Shown: one piece after another, positions 20,562 to 32,090 of the stretch | How positions within the stretch are numbered: the first letter of the stretch is position 1 | How the letters are laid out: each line of letters starts with the position of its first letter | From: Gammaproteobacteria bacterium | GTDB lineage: Bacteria > Pseudomonadota > Gammaproteobacteria > Pseudomonadales > Pseudohongiellaceae | Reading direction: 5' to 3' | Length of the DNA stretch: 64,000 nucleotides | Assembly: GCA_029246545.1 (NCBI GenBank) | Contig: JAQWMX010000013.1 | Span: forward strand, 31,176-95,175 | Translations under genes and position numbers: made by a program | Notes under the pieces: model-generated | Seen by the model: the letters and a program-made list of their open reading frames with translations, nothing else | What the model was told of the DNA's origin: nothing | Databases searched by the model: none

Positions 20562-23500
20562 ATGAGAGACCTATTAGGTTTATTAAAGTCACAATCACAA
20601 GCTAAAGACTTTGATTCGATTCGAATTGGTTTGGCGTCGCCACAATTAATTCGTTCTTGGTCATTTGGCGAAGTTAAAAAGCCTGAGACCATAAACTATC
20701 GTACGTTTAAGCCAGAAAGAGAAGGTTTATTCTGCGCGAAAATATTTGGTCCAGTAAAAGACTACGAATGTTTGTGCGGCAAATATAAACGCCTGAAACA
20801 CAGAGGTGTCATTTGCGAAAAATGTGGCGTGGAAGTCGCTCTTTCAAAAGTGCGCCGTGAACGTATGGGGCACATTGATCTAGCAAGTCCTGTTGCACAC
20901 ATCTGGTTTCTCAAATCCTTACCATCGCGTATTGGATTATTGTTGGATATGACATTGCGTTATATCGAACGTATTTTGTATTTTGAGTCTTTCGTTGTTA
21001 CTGAACCAGGTATGACTACCTTAGAAAGAGGTCAGTTGTTAAATGACGAACAGTATTACGATTCACTAGAAGAATTTGGTGATGATTTTCAAGCGAAAAT
21101 GGGTGCTGAAGCTATCCAAGATCTGATGACAGATTTGGATATAAATGATGAAGCAAACACTCTTCGTGAAGAAATTCCAAACACTAACAGTGAAACTAAA
21201 CTGAAAAAACTTTCCAAACGATTGAAGTTATTAGATGGCTTTATTAATTCAGGTAATAAGCCTGAATGGATGGTTTTATCAGTTTTACCAGTATTACCAC
21301 CTGATTTACGTCCTTTAGTTCCGCTAGACGGCGGCCGCTTCGCCACATCAGATCTGAATGATTTGTACAGACGAGTTATTAACCGTAATAACCGTTTAAA
21401 ACGTCTACTGGATTTAAATGCGCCAGATATTATTGTACGGAACGAAAAACGTATGTTGCAGGAATCGGTTGATGCGCTGCTAGATAATGGTCGTCGTGGA
21501 CGAGCTATTACTGGATCTAACAAGCGTCCATTAAAATCATTAGCTGACATGATTAAAGGTAAGCAAGGACGTTTCCGTCAAAACTTACTGGGTAAACGTG
21601 TCGACTACTCTGGTCGCTCCGTGATCGTAGTTGGGCCAACCTTGAAACTGCATCAAGCAGGTCTGCCTAAGAAAATGGCTTTGGAGTTATTCAAACCATT
21701 TATTCTGGGTAAATTGATTCTACGTGGTGCTGCCACAACAATTAAAGCTGCCAAGAAAATGGTAGAAAAAGAAACATCAGATGTTTGGGATATTCTTGCT
21801 GAAGTTATCCGTGAGCATCCGATTCTTTTAAACCGTGCTCCAACTCTTCATAGATTAGGTATTCAGGCTTTTGAGCCAGTACTAATTGAGGGTAAAGCAA
21901 TCCAGTTACATCCTTTGGTTTGTGCGGCGTATAACGCTGACTTCGATGGTGATCAGATGGCTGTGCATATTCCTCTGACAATTGAGGCTCAGTTAGAAGC
22001 TCGAACCTTGATGATGTCAACCAATAACATATTATCTCCAGCATCTGGAGAGCCAATTATTGTGCCGTCTCAGGATGTTGTACTTGGGCTTTACTACATG
22101 ACTCGCTCTCGTGTTAATGCTCAAGGTGAAGGCATGATTTTTGCTGACACTGATGAAGTGTTGAAAGCTTATAGTTCTAAGAATGCACACTTGCAGGCGC
22201 GTATTAAAGTTCGGTTGAAAGAAGTACTGTTCACTGAAGATGGAGAGCGTACTGAAACAACTTCAATTGTAGATACTACAGTTGGACGCGTACTGTTCTT
22301 TGATATTGTTCCTGATGGCCTGCCTTTTGAATTGGCTAACCAGAAAATGTCGAAGAAACAAATTTCCAACATTATTAATACTTGCTATCGCAACGTTGGT
22401 TTGAAAGAGACAGTTATTTTTGCCGACCAATTAATGTACATGGGATATAAATATTCTACATATTCTGGCTCATCAATCGGTGTGAATGATTTTGTTATTC
22501 CTGATGAGAAAGCTACTTTAATTGCAAAAGCTGAAGCTGAAGTGGCAGAAATAGAATCACAATTTTCTTCAGGTCTAGTAACTCAAGGCGAGAAATACAA
22601 TAAAGTTATTGATATTTGGTCGCGTGCTAATGATCAAGTAGCTAAGTCTATGATGGACGGTCTTTCTACTGAAAAAGTAATTAACAGTGAAGGTGAAGAG
22701 GAAGATCAAGAGTCTTTTAACTCGGTCTATATTTATGCTGACTCTGGTGCCAGGGGTTCCCCCGCACAGATTCGACAGTTAGCAGGTATGCGCGGTTTGA
22801 TGGCCAAGCCAGACGGCTCGATTATTGAAACGCCTATTACTGCAAACTTCCGTGAAGGTTTGAATATTCTTCAATACTTTATTTCGACTCACGGAGCGCG
22901 TAAAGGTTTGGCTGATACGGCACTAAAAACTGCTAACTCAGGTTACTTAACACGTAGACTGGTAGACATTTCTCAAGACTTGGTTATCAAGGAAGCTGAT
23001 TGCGGAACTGAGACTGGATTAATCATGACGCCTGTCATCGAAGGTGGCGACATCATCGCACCTCTAGGTGAACGTGTGTTGGGCCGAGTTGTGGCACAGG
23101 ATGTGGTTAACGGTGAGAATGAAACAGTTATTGCTGCCGGCACATTGATTGACGAAAAAATGATCGACACTTTGGAAACTAATAGTATTGACCAAATTAT
23201 CGTACGTTCAGCTATTACCTGTGAAGCTGATCAAGGTATATGCCGACTTTGTTACGGTCGTGACTTGGGTCGTGGTCATCTAGCTAATATAGGTGAGGCA
23301 GTTGGTGTTGTTGCTGCTCAATCTATCGGTGAGCCAGGCACCCAGTTAACTATGCGTACCTTCCATATTGGTGGTGCGGCCTCTAGAGCAACTGCTGCTG
23401 ACAGCGTTCAGGTTAAAACTACGGGTACTATTCACTTACACAATATGAAAACTGTGAAAAAAGTGAGTGGCGAGCTAGTCGTGGTATCACGCTCTGGTGA

Positions 23501-24800
23501 GTTGTATATTAATGATACTCATGGTCGTGAGCGCGAACGTTACAAATTACCCTATGGTGCCGTTATTAATGGCGAAGATAAATCTGAAGTGGAAATTGGT
23601 CAAGTTGTTGCTACCTGGGATCCACATACTCATCCAATCGTCGTTGAAGTAGCAGGCAAAGTGAAATTCGATGGTATGGAAGAAGGTTTGAGTGTGACAC
23701 ATCAGACTGATGAAATTACTGGATTATCTAGTATTTCAGTGATGGATACTGCTGAAAGGTCTTCCGCTGGTAAAGATTTGCGTCCAGCTATCACTTTATT
23801 GGATGGTAAAGGTAAAGAACTTACCCTGCCGGGCACTACAGTTCCTGCACATTACTTTCTTCCTGCAAAAGCTATTGTTGGTGTGGAAGATGGCGTTAAG
23901 GTCAATATTGGTGACGTTATTGCGCGTATACCTCAGGAAGGTTCTAAAACACGTGATATTACTGGTGGTCTGCCACGAGTAGCTGATTTATTTGAAGCAC
24001 GAAAACCGAAAGAGCCAGCCATACTGGCTGAAATATCCGGTACGGTTAGTTTTGGTAAAGAAACTAAAGGTAAACGACGACTGGTTATTACACCAACTGA
24101 TGGCAGTGATCATTATGAAGTGTTGATTCCAAAATGGCGTCAGATGACCGTGTTTGAAGGTGAGTTTATTGAGAAAGGTGAGATTGTTTCTGATGGACCT
24201 CCTACTCCGCATGACATTCTACGGCTTAAAGGTGTTGAAGCATTAGCAAATTTTATTGTTAATGAAGTGCAAGATGTTTATCGCTTACAAGGTGTACGCA
24301 TAAACGACAAACACATCGAAGTTATTGTACGGCAGATGCTGCGTAAAGCTGAGATCACAGATATGGGAGATTCTTCTTTCATTAAAGGTGAACAGGTTGA
24401 GTACATCAGAGTAAGAACTGAAAACAAAAAGCTGAGAGAAGAAAGCAAGCAGCCTGCTAAATTTGAACGTGTGCTTTTAGGTATTACGAAAGCGTCTCTG
24501 GCAACAGAGTCATTCATTTCGGCAGCTTCTTTCCAAGAAACAACTCGAGTACTTACAGAAGCAGCAGTTACAGGGAAAAAAGACTTTTTGCATGGTTTGA
24601 AAGAGAACGTAGTAGTAGGACGTTTGATTCCTGCCGGTACAGGTCTGACTTATCATGAAACTAGACGTTTACAAGCCGAAGCTAAACGTAATGCTGCACA
24701 AGAATCAGACAGCGTATCGGCGAGTGATGTTGAAGCAGCGTTGAGTGAAGCTTTGAAGTCTGAAGTTGAATCTGCTTCTGCTGAAGGTACTGAAGACTAG
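20562..24800 (+). CDS. rpoC: DNA-directed RNA polymerase subunit beta'
   Basis: This is the catalytic beta' subunit, 1412 residues (E. coli 1407). The N-terminal zinc ribbon (CLCGKYK and [11 protein letters not shown]), the active-site [12 protein letters not shown] and the second zinc site ([16 protein letters not shown]) are all visible. It ends in an Ala/Ser/Glu-rich tail. GGAGG precedes the ATG. Confidence 0.99.
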   Translation: MRDLLGLLKSQSQAKDFDSIRIGLASPQLIRSWSFGEVKKPETINYRTFKPEREGLFCAKIFGPVKDYECLCGKYKRLKHRGVICEKCGVEVALSKVRRERMGHIDLASPVAHIWFLKSLPSRIGLLLDMTLRYIERILYFESFVVTEPGMTTLERGQLLNDEQYYDSLEEFGDDFQAKMGAEAIQDLMTDLDINDEANTLREEIPNTNSETKLKKLSKRLKLLDGFINSGNKPEWMVLSVLPVLPPDLRPLVPLDGGRFATSDLNDLYRRVINRNNRLKRLLDLNAPDIIVRNEKRMLQESVDALLDNGRRGRAITGSNKRPLKSLADMIKGKQGRFRQNLLGKRVDYSGRSVIVVGPTLKLHQAGLPKKMALELFKPFILGKLILRGAATTIKAAKKMVEKETSDVWDILAEVIREHPILLNRAPTLHRLGIQAFEPVLIEGKAIQLHPLVCAAYNADFDGDQMAVHIPLTIEAQLEARTLMMSTNNILSPASGEPIIVPSQDVVLGLYYMTRSRVNAQGEGMIFADTDEVLKAYSSKNAHLQARIKVRLKEVLFTEDGERTETTSIVDTTVGRVLFFDIVPDGLPFELANQKMSKKQISNIINTCYRNVGLKETVIFADQLMYMGYKYSTYSGSSIGVNDFVIPDEKATLIAKAEAEVAEIESQFSSGLVTQGEKYNKVIDIWSRANDQVAKSMMDGLSTEKVINSEGEEEDQESFNSVYIYADSGARGSPAQIRQLAGMRGLMAKPDGSIIETPITANFREGLNILQYFISTHGARKGLADTALKTANSGYLTRRLVDISQDLVIKEADCGTETGLIMTPVIEGGDIIAPLGERVLGRVVAQDVVNGENETVIAAGTLIDEKMIDTLETNSIDQIIVRSAITCEADQGICRLCYGRDLGRGHLANIGEAVGVVAAQSIGEPGTQLTMRTFHIGGAASRATAADSVQVKTTGTIHLHNMKTVKKVSGELVVVSRSGELYINDTHGRERERYKLPYGAVINGEDKSEVEIGQVVATWDPHTHPIVVEVAGKVKFDGMEEGLSVTHQTDEITGLSSISVMDTAERSSAGKDLRPAITLLDGKGKELTLPGTTVPAHYFLPAKAIVGVEDGVKVNIGDVIARIPQEGSKTRDITGGLPRVADLFEARKPKEPAILAEISGTVSFGKETKGKRRLVITPTDGSDHYEVLIPKWRQMTVFEGEFIEKGEIVSDGPPTPHDILRLKGVEALANFIVNEVQDVYRLQGVRINDKHIEVIVRQMLRKAEITDMGDSSFIKGEQVEYIRVRTENKKLREESKQPAKFERVLLGITKASLATESFISAASFQETTRVLTEAAVTGKKDFLHGLKENVVVGRLIPAGTGLTYHETRRLQAEAKRNAAQESDSVSASDVEAALSEALKSEVESASAEGTED

Positions 24801-24853
24801 ATTTAGATAATGGTATTAGAGTAAAAACAATTTACTCTGATGCCTTGTTTAAG

Positions 24854-24882
24854 TTGACTATAGAGGTGCGGCTCTTTAAAAT
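24854..24882 (+). promoter_or_regulatory. Sigma70 promoter of the rpsL-rpsG-fusA operon
   Basis: TTGACT (24854-24859) and TAAAAT (24877-24882) have a 17-base spacer and are followed by the GC-rich discriminator CGCGCC, suggesting growth-rate or stringent control. The start would be near 24889, giving a leader of about 83 bases before rpsL. It overlaps a hairpin that may end rpoC transcripts. Confidence 0.7.
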
Positions 24883-24893
24883 CGCGCCTCTTT
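24863..24893 (+). terminator. Hairpin at the rpoC-rpsL junction, overlapping the rpsL promoter
   Basis: GAGGTGCG pairs with CGCGCCTC (one G-U) around a 12-base loop and is followed by TTTGTG. It could terminate rpoBC transcripts. The loop contains the -10 element of the rpsL promoter. A second small stem (GAGTAAA/TTTACTC, about 24819-24838) lies just upstream. Confidence 0.5.
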
Positions 24894-24971
24894 GTGAAGG
24901 ATCGAAGAAATAATATAAATAATGCGTTGGTTAAAAATTAAGTGACGCATTAAAAAGTGCAGGAGTTATGA

Positions 24972-25346
24972 ATGGCAACCGTTAACCAATTGGTTAGAAA
25001 GCCTAGAAAAAGCAAAATTGAAAAAAGTGATGTGCCAGCCCTTCAGGGTTGCCCACAGCGTAGAGGTGTGTGTACTCGTGTTTATACGACTACACCTAAA
25101 AAACCTAACTCGGCACTTCGAAAAGTTTGTCGTGTACGTCTTACTAATTCTTATGAAGTAACTTCATATATTGGTGGTGAAGGCCATAACCTACAAGAGC
25201 ACTCGGTGGTATTGATTAGAGGCGGTAGGGTAAAAGATTTGCCTGGTGTGCGTTATCACACTGTTAGAGGCAGCCTAGATACTTCTGGCGTTGCTGATCG
25301 AAAACAAGGTCGATCCAAATACGGAACCAAACGACCTAAATCTTAA
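24972..25346 (+). CDS. rpsL: 30S ribosomal protein S12
   Basis: S12 is the decoding-centre protein, 124 residues. Lys43 (in [11 protein letters not shown]) is the wild-type, streptomycin-sensitive residue, and the GVRYHTVRG loop containing the second resistance lysine region is intact. AGGAG lies seven bases before the ATG. It is the first gene of the str operon. Confidence 0.98.
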   Translation: MATVNQLVRKPRKSKIEKSDVPALQGCPQRRGVCTRVYTTTPKKPNSALRKVCRVRLTNSYEVTSYIGGEGHNLQEHSVVLIRGGRVKDLPGVRYHTVRGSLDTSGVADRKQGRSKYGTKRPKS

Positions 25347-25427
25347 TTTATCTTTATTGTAATTTTATAACAGTAAGGCCAGGTGAGGAATCATCCTTAA
25401 TCCTGGATAACCTGAAGAGAGGAAAGC

Positions 25428-25898
25428 ATGCCTAGAAGACGAGTCGTCGCCAAACGCGAAGTTCTGCCTGATCCAAAATTCGGTAATAAAATTCTTGCTA
25501 AGTTCATGAATCATGTAATGGTTGATGGTAAGAAATCTGTTGCTGAAAAAATTGTTTATGGTGCCTTAGATGTAGTTTCTGAAAAAGCAGAGACTGAAGC
25601 ATTAGAAACTTTTGAAACTGCTCTAGATAATATAGCTCCCCTGGTTGAAGTTAAATCACGCCGTGTTGGTGGTGCTACTTATCAAGTGCCTGTAGAAGTA
25701 AGACCAGAACGCCGAAATGCTCTAGCAATGCGCTGGTTAGTTGAGCATTCACGTAAGCGTGGCGAAAAATCTATGGCCTTACGTTTAGCAGGTGAGATTA
25801 TTGATGCTGCACAAGGTCGCGGTAGTGCTGTGAAAAAACGTGAAGATGTGCATCGCATGGCTGAAGCTAACAAAGCTTTCTCGCATTATCGTTTCTAA
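25428..25898 (+). CDS. rpsG: 30S ribosomal protein S7
   Basis: S7 is the primary assembly protein of the 30S head and the E-site contact, and the autogenous repressor of the str operon in E. coli. The 156-residue product starts [11 protein letters not shown] and contains the conserved [14 protein letters not shown] and [10 protein letters not shown] segments. An 81-base gap separates it from rpsL and 45 bases from fusA. Confidence 0.98.
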   Translation: MPRRRVVAKREVLPDPKFGNKILAKFMNHVMVDGKKSVAEKIVYGALDVVSEKAETEALETFETALDNIAPLVEVKSRRVGGATYQVPVEVRPERRNALAMRWLVEHSRKRGEKSMALRLAGEIIDAAQGRGSAVKKREDVHRMAEANKAFSHYRF

Positions 25899-25943
25899 GA
25901 ATTTTTTATTTTTATAATCAACTTATTTATTGAGGTCTAGACT

Positions 25944-28034
25944 GTGGCTAGAAAAACCCCCATCAATCGCTATCGTAATATTGGTATTGTTGCCCATGTG
26001 GACGCGGGTAAAACCACGACTACCGAGCGTGTGCTTTTTTATACTGGTATTTCTCACAAAATCGGTGAGGTTCATGACGGTGCTGCGACAATGGACTGGA
26101 TGGAGCAGGAACAAGAGCGTGGTATTACCATTACTTCTGCTGCTACTACCTGTTTCTGGCAAGGGATGAACAAACAGTTCGATGAATACCGTATTAATAT
26201 TATTGATACACCTGGACACGTTGACTTCACCATTGAAGTAGAACGTTCATTACGAGTACTTGATGGGGCTGTAGTAGTACTTTGTGCTAGTTCTGGTGTT
26301 CAACCACAAACTGAAACTGTATGGCGCCAAGCAAATCGTTATGAAGTGCCTCGCATGGTATTTGTTAACAAGATGGATCGCGCGGGTGCTGATTTCCTAA
26401 AAGTAGTACAGCAGATGAAAGAAAGATTAGGCGCTAACCCTATTCCTATTCAGTTAGCTATTGGTGCCGAAGATGAGTTTAAGGGTGTTATTGACCTAGT
26501 AAAAATGAAACAAATTCTATGGAATGAAGACGATCAAGGTGCAACTTTTGAATATACCGACATTCCTGAAAATATGGTTTCAGAATCTGAAAAGTGGCAT
26601 GAAGTAATGGTGGAAGCCGCTGCTGAAGGTACAGATGAATTAATGGAGAAATATCTTGATGGCGGTGTTTTAACTGAAGAAGAGCTTAAAGAAGGATTGC
26701 GGGCTCGTACTCTTGCCAATGAGATTGTCCCGACTCTATGTGGTTCTGCATTTAAAAACAAAGGTGTCCAAGCTGTATTGGATGCGGTAATTGAATATCT
26801 GCCATCGCCAACTGAAGTAAAAGCCATTCAAGGCGTATTAGAAGATGAAGAAACAGTTGAAGCGCGTGAAGCTGAAGATGATGCCCCTTTTGCAGCATTA
26901 GCCTTTAAGATTGCTACTGACCCCTTTGTCGGTACATTGACCTTCTTTAGAGTTTACTCAGGTACTCTGAAGTCTGGTGATACTGTATATAACCCGATAA
27001 AACACAAAAAAGAACGTGTGGGACGTATGGTACAAATGCACGCCAATTCCCGTGAAGAGATTAAAGAAGTATTGGCAGGAGATATAGCTGCTGCGATTGG
27101 TTTAAAAGATGTCACTACGGGTGAGACTTTATGTGCTGAGAATAAGCAAATTACCTTAGAGAAAATGGATTTCCCGGAACCGGTAATATCGGTTGCTGTT
27201 GAGCCAAAAACTAAAGCAGACCAAGAAAAAATGGGTATCGCTTTAGGCAAACTTGCACAAGAGGATCCGTCATTCCGAGTGGAAACTGACGAGGAATCAG
27301 GTCAAACAATCATCTCTGGTATGGGCGAATTGCATTTGGATGTACTAGTCGACCGTATGCGTCGTGAATTCAGTGTTGAAGCTAATATTGGTAAACCTCA
27401 AGTTGCTTACCGTGAAACCATTCGTAAAATCGTGGAAGTTGAAGGTAAGCACGTTAAACAGTCTGGTGGTCGCGGTCAGTATGGTCACGTATGGCTCAAA
27501 CTAGAACCATTGCCAGCAGATTCTGAATACGAATTTGTTAATGAAATTGTCGGTGGAACAATTCCACGTGAATATATTCCTGCCGTTGATAAAGGCGTAC
27601 AAGAACAAATGAAAAACGGTTGTTTAGCTGGTTATCCTTTGTTGGCTATGAAAGTTACCTTATATGATGGTTCTTTCCATGATGTCGACTCTTCGGAAAT
27701 GGCATTTAAAATTGCAGGCTCTATGGCTCTGAAAAAAGGCGCTTTGGATGCTGATGCTGCTTTACTTGAACCTATATTTGCTGTTGAAGTTGTGACGCCT
27801 GAAGAATACATGGGTGATGTGATGGGCGATTTAAATCGTCGTAGAGGTATTGTTCAAGGTATGGAAGATACCGTAGCAGGTAAAGTTATTACTGCAGAAG
27901 TACCTTTAGCCGAAATGTTTGGTTATTCAACTGATTTACGTTCTGCTACGCAGGGTAGAGCTACTTATACGATGGAATTTAATAAGTATGCTGAAGTACC
28001 AACAAATGTAGCCGAGACTGTAATGAAAGGTTAA
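25944..28034 (+). CDS. fusA: Elongation factor G
   Basis: EF-G catalyses ribosome translocation and, with RRF, recycling. The 696-residue product has the GTPase motifs ([31 protein letters not shown]) and the full set of domains to the C-terminal MGDLNRRRG segment. The start is GTG with TGAGGT seven bases upstream. It is followed by a strong terminator and not by tuf. Confidence 0.99.
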   Translation: MARKTPINRYRNIGIVAHVDAGKTTTTERVLFYTGISHKIGEVHDGAATMDWMEQEQERGITITSAATTCFWQGMNKQFDEYRINIIDTPGHVDFTIEVERSLRVLDGAVVVLCASSGVQPQTETVWRQANRYEVPRMVFVNKMDRAGADFLKVVQQMKERLGANPIPIQLAIGAEDEFKGVIDLVKMKQILWNEDDQGATFEYTDIPENMVSESEKWHEVMVEAAAEGTDELMEKYLDGGVLTEEELKEGLRARTLANEIVPTLCGSAFKNKGVQAVLDAVIEYLPSPTEVKAIQGVLEDEETVEAREAEDDAPFAALAFKIATDPFVGTLTFFRVYSGTLKSGDTVYNPIKHKKERVGRMVQMHANSREEIKEVLAGDIAAAIGLKDVTTGETLCAENKQITLEKMDFPEPVISVAVEPKTKADQEKMGIALGKLAQEDPSFRVETDEESGQTIISGMGELHLDVLVDRMRREFSVEANIGKPQVAYRETIRKIVEVEGKHVKQSGGRGQYGHVWLKLEPLPADSEYEFVNEIVGGTIPREYIPAVDKGVQEQMKNGCLAGYPLLAMKVTLYDGSFHDVDSSEMAFKIAGSMALKKGALDADAALLEPIFAVEVVTPEEYMGDVMGDLNRRRGIVQGMEDTVAGKVITAEVPLAEMFGYSTDLRSATQGRATYTMEFNKYAEVPTNVAETVMKG

Positions 28035-28050
28035 TAGCTTTTCTTTTATT

Positions 28051-28080
28051 AAAAAAAAGCCCTCAATTGAGGGCTTTTTT
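28051..28080. terminator. Bidirectional terminator between fusA and the PQQ dehydrogenase
   Basis: The perfect palindrome GCCCTCAATTGAGGGC is flanked by A8 on the left and T6 on the right. It ends the str operon on the plus strand and the convergent PQQ dehydrogenase gene on the minus strand. Confidence 0.92.
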
Positions 28081-28098
28081 ATGTCTAGCTTTTCTTAT

Positions 28099-30264
28099 TT
28101 ATTGCTCAGGTAATTCAAATACCCAAACTGATGAACTTGAGGTTGCTGGTAATGAAATTTCAGGTACTAATCCAGGAAAGGATGCAGCTTGAGCTCCGCC
28201 ATAACCAACGACCATTGCAATATATTGTTTACCACCGACAGCAAATGATATTGGGTTAGAGTTCGGCACATCAGAAAGTTTAACTTGCCATAATGGCTCA
28301 CCAGTCATGTCATCATACGCTGTGAGGTTTCGGTCGAGCGCACCAGCAAAAATCAGACCACCAGCTGTCGCCAATATGCCAGTAGATTGAGGTGCACGTT
28401 GGCGTTCAGTCCACGACTGAGTCATAGTCTCATTTACATTGAAAGCTTGGATATGACCATATAGACCATCACTATCTGGGCGTGGGCGAAGAGTCCAATT
28501 ATACCCAGCAGATAGAGCGCCAGAACCCAATCCCTCTCCAGTTGGAATCATGTCCATACAGACTTCTACGGCAGGGACATACATAGTTTGGGTTTCTGGG
28601 TTATAAGCGCCAGGAAGCCAACTACGCCCACCACCTGCATGCGGACAAACCATTTTTCGTTCGCCATCTGGGTAGAGTGACATATCGACAATTTTCATGT
28701 CGGTTTCTGGGTCGACCCCAAGTATGAAGTTTTGCAGGCCCATATCGTAAGAAAGTAGATATTCGCCAGTTACAGCATCATTGGCATCATAAAAGCCTTG
28801 CTTACCAGCAGTCATAGAGACTCGTCGGTCAGTGCCGCCTATATTGATATCCATGATAATTCGTTCAAAAATCCAATCGGCATCGAACTGATCATTATTC
28901 ATATGTTGGAAATACCAGACCAGTTCACCAGTTTCAGGTCTCAAAGCCAGGGTTGCGTTGGTAAACAAAGCGTCATTTGTAATACCGGGCTGATTTATAG
29001 GGTTTACCGTTAAAGCGGTGTCATAAGTTGGTGAAGGAGCGAAATAAGCCAGGCCGGTTTCAGAGTCAAATGAGCCCGATACCCAAAAAGACCCACCATT
29101 TCTTTCATCATAGGGCACTCCATTCCAAGTATTACCACCTAATTCGTCAGGTTCTGGAATAGAATTAAAACGCCAAAGTTTTTCGCCGGTCTCTGCATCC
29201 AAACCTTGAACAAAGCCGCCTCCAGGTACAACATTTGGTTTTCGAGTCATCATTGTGCCTTGCATAACTACGCCATTTGCTACTGTTGGTCCGCCTGATA
29301 TAGCACCGTCAATTTCAGTTTCCCAAACCAGGGCGCCAGTCCGCATATTGAGAGCGATAACTTTCCTGTCAGAAGTTGCTGCATATATTTTGTCATCATA
29401 AATGGAAATATTGCGCATCAGCCTGGGGTTTATACCCTCTGCTAAATTATTACTGTAATGCCAAAGTTCATCACCTGTAATCGCATTTAAAGCCATGATG
29501 TGATCACCATAACTATGCACAAACATAACACCTTCATGAATCAATGGTGTCGATTCATTAGGTCCTGCTGGAAGCGCCAAACTCCAAGCAAGGCGAAGGT
29601 CATCAACATTATCTTTGTTGATTTGACTCAGTGGGCTGTAACCAGTTGCGTTATGAGTTCCACGCCATGTCAACCATGATTCTGCAGGCGGGTTAGCCAG
29701 CATACTATTAGTTACATCAGAGATATTTGCTAGAGGGCTTAGAGCTGTTTCCCATTCAGGGATCACCACACCAGGAGCAAAACCACCGGCAGGACCACCT
29801 CTTCTTCTTGCTGCTTGGCCAGAATTCAGGGAGTCGCCTGGTACGAACAATGTTGCTAACTGAGTTGCATTTGTAGGTAAGGCATCGTCACCAGCAGGAA
29901 TATCGTTTTCTTGCAGTATAAAAGCAATCAAATCGGCGTATTGCTCTCTACTCAAACTATTTGTTTGGCCAGGTGGCATTTCAGTTGTTTCTTCAAATAA
30001 GGCATCCATGCTAGCGCCAGCCCAACGAATAGAGAAAGAAGTTCCCCTTAAAGGCGCGCCAAATTCACCATCATTTAAATTCTCGCCATGGCAAATGACA
30101 CAAGATTCTCTGTAAAGTGCCTCACCTCGCTCAGCCTGCTCAGCTGTGAAGTGTGCGGGGTCTTCAGGCAATGGAGCGAGTCCAGGTTGTGCTGTGGCAC
30201 TATAAGACACACTCATAGCCATAAGAGCGCCTACTATCAGGGAATAAATTTTTCTAGTTTTCAC
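28099..30264 (-). CDS. PQQ-dependent dehydrogenase with N-terminal cytochrome c domain
   Basis: This is a periplasmic quinoprotein of 721 residues. The GTG at 30264 is chosen because AGGAG lies eight bases upstream; the longer reading frame would translate through that site. A signal peptide ends near ATAQ (about residue 26). A cytochrome c domain follows with haem site CVICH (Cys55, Cys58, His59) and a likely Met ligand in TTEMPPGQ. An eight-bladed PQQ propeller then spans about residues 190-715, with repeated tryptophan-docking segments such as GELVWYFQ. Haem is at the N terminus, whereas the usual quinohaemoprotein alcohol dehydrogenases carry it at the C terminus. The substrate is unknown, probably an alcohol or aldehyde. 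It is divergent from the next two genes, which may work with it. Confidence 0.88.
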   Translation of the reverse strand: MKTRKIYSLIVGALMAMSVSYSATAQPGLAPLPEDPAHFTAEQAERGEALYRESCVICHGENLNDGEFGAPLRGTSFSIRWAGASMDALFEETTEMPPGQTNSLSREQYADLIAFILQENDIPAGDDALPTNATQLATLFVPGDSLNSGQAARRRGGPAGGFAPGVVIPEWETALSPLANISDVTNSMLANPPAESWLTWRGTHNATGYSPLSQINKDNVDDLRLAWSLALPAGPNESTPLIHEGVMFVHSYGDHIMALNAITGDELWHYSNNLAEGINPRLMRNISIYDDKIYAATSDRKVIALNMRTGALVWETEIDGAISGGPTVANGVVMQGTMMTRKPNVVPGGGFVQGLDAETGEKLWRFNSIPEPDELGGNTWNGVPYDERNGGSFWVSGSFDSETGLAYFAPSPTYDTALTVNPINQPGITNDALFTNATLALRPETGELVWYFQHMNNDQFDADWIFERIIMDINIGGTDRRVSMTAGKQGFYDANDAVTGEYLLSYDMGLQNFILGVDPETDMKIVDMSLYPDGERKMVCPHAGGGRSWLPGAYNPETQTMYVPAVEVCMDMIPTGEGLGSGALSAGYNWTLRPRPDSDGLYGHIQAFNVNETMTQSWTERQRAPQSTGILATAGGLIFAGALDRNLTAYDDMTGEPLWQVKLSDVPNSNPISFAVGGKQYIAMVVGYGGAQAASFPGLVPEISLPATSSSSVWVFELPEQ

Positions 30265-30534
30265 TTGTAAAACTCCTATGTACACGATGCTTGGATTTCA
30301 GTCGAACAAGCATACCAATTCTAGGGCTTTGTTCAATATTAATCTTTTGATTCCTTTGAATTTGAACAATTCTGGCTTGATTATTTGCTCTAATGGTTGA
30401 ATGATTACACCTTAATGTAATTGTGACCACAGAAAGTAGAAGTTAACTAATAAAAAGAGTCTTAAGCGACATACTCGATTTGATCAGTTAAAGTCTAATA
30501 AAACAAAACCATGTCGATTCTCATAGGGGGAAAT

Positions 30535-31569
30535 ATGACCTTATCTAAACACTTTAAAATTATTGTGCTGAGTGCAAGCTTGACTACTTCAGGTGCTGTC
30601 TTTGCTCAACCTGGGCAAGGTAGCCTGCCTGATGCCATTCCATTTCCGATGGAATTTGAATCTTCAAGAGAACATTACGATTATTTATTGGATCATTACA
30701 AAGGTGGTGTTCAGCATGATTATCTGAGTGTGCCTAAATGGGAAGGGCTTTGGTCTTCTGCAGCCCATCAAGCAAGGAATAACATATTATTTATGGATGA
30801 AGATGATGAAATTCTTCCGGGCGTGTTAACTGATGAATATGAAGCTGCTTTTCGATATCGTCTTGACCTGGGGAATGAGGCTTTTAACGCGGGAGTGGAT
30901 TATGACCGATTGACCACCTGTGAACCAGCTGGCATCCCACGTTGGTATCGAGAGCCATATGTCCGAGAATTTATAAACACGCCGACATATTCTTTATGGC
31001 ATAACGATTTAGCCAATGACACGCGACGAATTTATATTAATCAAGAGCATCTCAATGTTGATGGGACCCATTATGCCGTTGGAGACAGTATTGGGTTTTG
31101 GGCGGAGGATGATGAACTTGGTGATGTTTTGGTTATACATACAGTAGATATCTACCCGGGAGATTTTTTCCGTGGGATGCCGCCGACTAGTAATCAGGCC
31201 GAGACAGTAGAGGTTTGGTATGAATGGTGGGATGCGGAAAGTGATCAAATGAAGGTAGTGGCTAATATCTATTTTTATGATGCCTTGATGCTAGAAGAGC
31301 CGCTGAATATCATTTATTCCTTTCGTCATCGTCAAGATATGGAAGATGCGGGCTTAAGAATACGCTATTGGGAATGCGCGCAAAACCAAAATACCTATCT
31401 GACTTTTGATGAAGAAGGTCGCCCGAACACGCAATACCGTTTACCAGGTGATCCAGGGTATCTTGATCCACGGGGCACGCCTGCGACTCGAAATCCAGAT
31501 TTGCCTGCAGACTTAACTGGTCAGGAAAAAAGCCCTGTATTTGACGATCAATTTGATTTTGTCTTTTAG
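30535..31569 (+). CDS. Secreted protein of unknown function, DUF6152-associated type
   Basis: This is a 344-residue exported protein; the ATG at 30535 follows AGGGGG and opens a signal peptide ending near VFAQ. The mature part shows a CEPAGIPR motif, an RRIYIN strand, a GDSIGFWAED segment and a PLNIIYSFRH segment near a second cysteine (YWECAQN). In my experience of such families, proteins with C-x-P-x-G-x-P-R and RRIY motifs often neighbour DUF6152 genes, and one follows here after 30 bases. Function is unknown; no haem, PQQ or catalytic signature is seen. The 270-base divergent gap to the PQQ gene contains no promoter I can defend. Confidence 0.7.
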   Translation: MTLSKHFKIIVLSASLTTSGAVFAQPGQGSLPDAIPFPMEFESSREHYDYLLDHYKGGVQHDYLSVPKWEGLWSSAAHQARNNILFMDEDDEILPGVLTDEYEAAFRYRLDLGNEAFNAGVDYDRLTTCEPAGIPRWYREPYVREFINTPTYSLWHNDLANDTRRIYINQEHLNVDGTHYAVGDSIGFWAEDDELGDVLVIHTVDIYPGDFFRGMPPTSNQAETVEVWYEWWDAESDQMKVVANIYFYDALMLEEPLNIIYSFRHRQDMEDAGLRIRYWECAQNQNTYLTFDEEGRPNTQYRLPGDPGYLDPRGTPATRNPDLPADLTGQEKSPVFDDQFDFVF

Positions 31570-31599
31570 TATAGCTATAAAAATTCGAGGAAATATTTT

Positions 31600-32073
31600 A
31601 TGAAAAATTCATTAAAAACATTATCAACTCTTACACTAGCAGCGCTAACATTTGGAGCTGTAGACCTTGCTTCTGCACATCATAGCTTTGCCATGTTTGA
31701 TCGCAGTAAGGAAGAAGTCTTGTCTGGTGAGGTGGTTCGTTGGGCATTTAATAGCCCGCATGTTGCACTTTATATAAGAGATGAAGCTGGTACAATTTTC
31801 GCGTTTGAAGGTGCTGCACCACCACGAATGATTGAATCTAGTCCATCGATGACGGGTTTTACTTTTCAACCGGGCGATCAGGTCATGGTTGTTAAATGCC
31901 CTTTACGCGATGGTAGAAACGGTGGTGCTGTTGGTTTAGTTTTAAAAGATGATATTTGGTATGACCCTAGTGACGGTGGTTGTGGCGCGGATAGCGATGC
32001 ATGGCAGGATTGGTATGCCAAAGGCTATACCTCTAAGCAGGAAGCTATGGACGCTGGCGAAGAGGTGCCCTAA
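31600..32073 (+). CDS. DUF6152 family exported protein
   Basis: This is a 157-residue exported protein with signal peptide cleavage predicted after ASA, so the mature chain begins HHSFAMFD. The DUF6152 pattern is clear: a His-His-Ser start, then the strand-turn GEVVRWAFNSPHVALYI, typical of a small OB-like or beta-barrel fold. Function is not established. A C-terminal extension holds two cysteines. It is cotranscribed with the preceding gene and followed by a terminator. A shorter paralogue lies at 47613-47990. Confidence 0.85.
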   Translation: MKNSLKTLSTLTLAALTFGAVDLASAHHSFAMFDRSKEEVLSGEVVRWAFNSPHVALYIRDEAGTIFAFEGAAPPRMIESSPSMTGFTFQPGDQVMVVKCPLRDGRNGGAVGLVLKDDIWYDPSDGGCGADSDAWQDWYAKGYTSKQEAMDAGEEVP

Positions 32074-32090
32074 CAATTTGATTCTGTTAG

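Noticed and set aside
25930..26169. 79-residue reading frame at the start of fusA
   Set aside because: It is a shifted frame over the conserved GTPase motif region of fusA.
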